Shown here piece after piece: positions 62,600-64,000 of a stretch of DNA of 64,000 nucleotides (position 1 is its first letter; the number at the start of each line of letters is the position of its first letter). This DNA comes from Leclercia adecarboxylata (GTDB lineage Bacteria > Pseudomonadota > Gammaproteobacteria > Enterobacterales > Enterobacteriaceae). The translations under genes and the position numbers were made by a program. The stretch spans positions 1,984,001-2,048,000 of the forward strand of contig LR590464.1 of NCBI GenBank assembly GCA_901472455.1, in the 5' to 3' direction. The notes beneath the pieces were generated by a model. It worked only from the letters and a program-made list of their open reading frames with translations. It was not told the origin of the DNA and did not search any database.

Positions 62600-64000
62600 T
62601 TACACGGTCGCGGTTTTGCTCGCTTTTGCGGTAGTGTCGTCGTCCTGAGTCATACGATTCAGTTTCGGTGCGGTCAGCATCATCAGCACGGCGATAACTG
62701 CGGTAGCGACACCAATCTGCAGGAATACATCGCCATACACGTGCAGTGACAGCAGTGGATCGGTTACATCAGATGGCACGGCCATCAGGTTTGCAATCTT
62801 ACCTGCGATAATCGCGGCACCGGCAGTGGTCAGGAACCAGCTACCCATGATGAAGCCCATCAGACGCTGTGGCACCAGCTGTGCAACCATCGCCAGACCC
62901 AGACCAGAGATCATCAGCTCACCGATAGACTGCAGGGCGTAGCTCAGGATCAGCCAGTTGACGGAGACAATACCGGCGTCGCTGGCGAATTTCGCACCCA
63001 GCGGCAGCACCAGGAAAGCACCAGAGCACAGCACCATACCAATCGCGAACTTGTGCGGCATTGGCAGGCGGTCGCCCATCTTGTTGTAGATAGCGGCCAG
63101 GATTGGGCTACCCACCATGATCCAGAACGGGTTCAGGGCCTGGAACTGCTCAGGTTCGAACGCGATGCCCAGGATAGAGTGCTCAACGTTACGGATAGCG
63201 AAGAAATTCAGCGACGTTGGCATCTGGCTGTACAGGACGAAGAATACAATCGCTTCAACCATCAGGATGAAGGCAACAATCATCTTACGACGCGCCGCAC
63301 CCTGCATAGAGAAGGCTTCTTTCGCGAAGATACAGACGATACCCAGGGCAACCACACCCAGTACCGCACGGGCGATACCCTGGTTGTGCAGCAGCCAGGT
63401 GGCAACAGCGACCAGAATCACCACGCCGACGATGGTCGCCAGCAGTTTGCCCATCTGTACCGGTGCAAAGTCAGGTTTTGAACCGTAGTCCTTCACCCAG
63501 CTGCGGCAGAACAGGAAGTTAACCACGGTGATCAGCATGCCGACGAAGCTCAGGGCAAACGCCACGCTCCAGCCGAATTTCGCTGCCAGCCACGGGGTCG
63601 CCAGCATAGGAGAAGAAGGAACCGATGTTGATGGACATGTAGTACATGGTGAATGCACCGTCCAGACGTGGATCATCTTTCTTATAGCAGGTTGAAAGCA
63701 GGGAAGAAGGGTTAGCCTTGAACAGGCCGTTACCGACCGCAATGGTCGCCATACCCATGTAAACCACACCGGCATCATGACCAGACCAGGCTACCAGGCC
63801 ATAACCGATCGCCAGAACGATGGCACCCAGCAGAATAACTCGTTTGGTTCCCAGTACTTTATCGCCGAGCCAGCCGCCAATTGCGACCAGACCGTACACC
63901 AGAGCACTGAAAGAAGAGAACAGCGTGATGGAATCAGCTTCGGACATACCCAGTTGTTTAACCAGGTAAACAGCCATGATCCCTTGCAGACCGTAGTAAC
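62600..64000 (-). CDS. dtpA: DtpA (TppB) di-/tripeptide:proton symporter (5' end outside window; one apparent frameshift)
   Basis: C-terminal nine tenths of the POT-family transporter; about 40 N-terminal residues lie beyond the window. It reads from [17 protein letters not shown] through [16 protein letters not shown], the POT signature [13 protein letters not shown], and [21 protein letters not shown] to the stop. One extra T near 63607 breaks the frame after GSFFS. Imports di- and tripeptides. Confidence 0.95.

Overview
This is a stretch of enterobacterial chromosome. Gene content and order match the E. coli suf-pykF to tyrS-dtpA arc: sufDSE, ldtE, lpp, pykF, ydhZ, ydhS, valVW, mdtK, ribC, cfa, punC/punR, purR, ynhF, ydhP, sodB, mepH, grxD, rnt, gloA, nemAR, ydhL, ydhF, sodC, ydhIJK, slyA, slyB, anmK, mliC, pdxH, tyrS, pdxY, gstA, dtpA. 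Protein similarity and moderately high GC suggest Enterobacter, Leclercia, Lelliottia or a close relative, but the genus cannot be fixed from this window alone.

More than half of the long genes are broken by single-base insertions or deletions, mostly in short homopolymers (pykF alone has about five). They hit essential or near-essential genes as often as accessory ones, and the protein is restored each time one base is added or removed. I read these as sequencing errors, so broken genes are annotated over their full extent as CDS.

Layout. 1-5.6 kb: end of the suf Fe-S operon, ldtE, lpp, pykF. 6.2-8.8 kb: an extra MetNIQ-type importer. 8.9-9.8 kb: ydhZ, then degraded remnants. 9.8-14.1 kb: a two-component system with a secreted HbpS/GlcG-like protein, a small acidic Cys-containing protein, an MBL-fold protein and a beta-carbonic anhydrase. 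14.2-26.6 kb: a catabolic island of unknown substrate. It has an MFS transporter, two histidinol-dehydrogenase-like oxidoreductases, an SDR, an alpha/beta hydrolase, an HpcH/HpaI aldolase, a bicupin, two double SnoaL-like proteins and an amidase, with a divergent LacI-family regulator and two matching palindromic operators. 26.6-33.4 kb: ydhS, then a DMSO-reductase-type molybdoenzyme operon with a perfect FNR box, then two tRNA-Val genes. In E. coli this interval holds ydhYVWXUT and ydhR, which are absent here. 33.6-64 kb: the conserved backbone, with two accessory additions: an EptA-family phosphoethanolamine transferase between nemR and ydhL, and a membrane diguanylate cyclase between slyA and slyB.

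How the genes work together. In the catabolic island the LacI-family protein probably senses the substrate and controls both the MFS importer/enzyme operon on the minus strand and its own operon on the plus strand. The amidase and hydrolase would open an amide or ester, the HisD-like enzymes and SDR would oxidise hydroxyl groups, and the aldolase would split off a 2-oxo acid such as pyruvate. This pathway is inference. The molybdoenzyme operon looks like an anaerobic respiratory chain (catalytic subunit, Fe-S subunit, membrane anchor, extra ferredoxin). nemRA-gloA is the electrophile and methylglyoxal detoxification operon.
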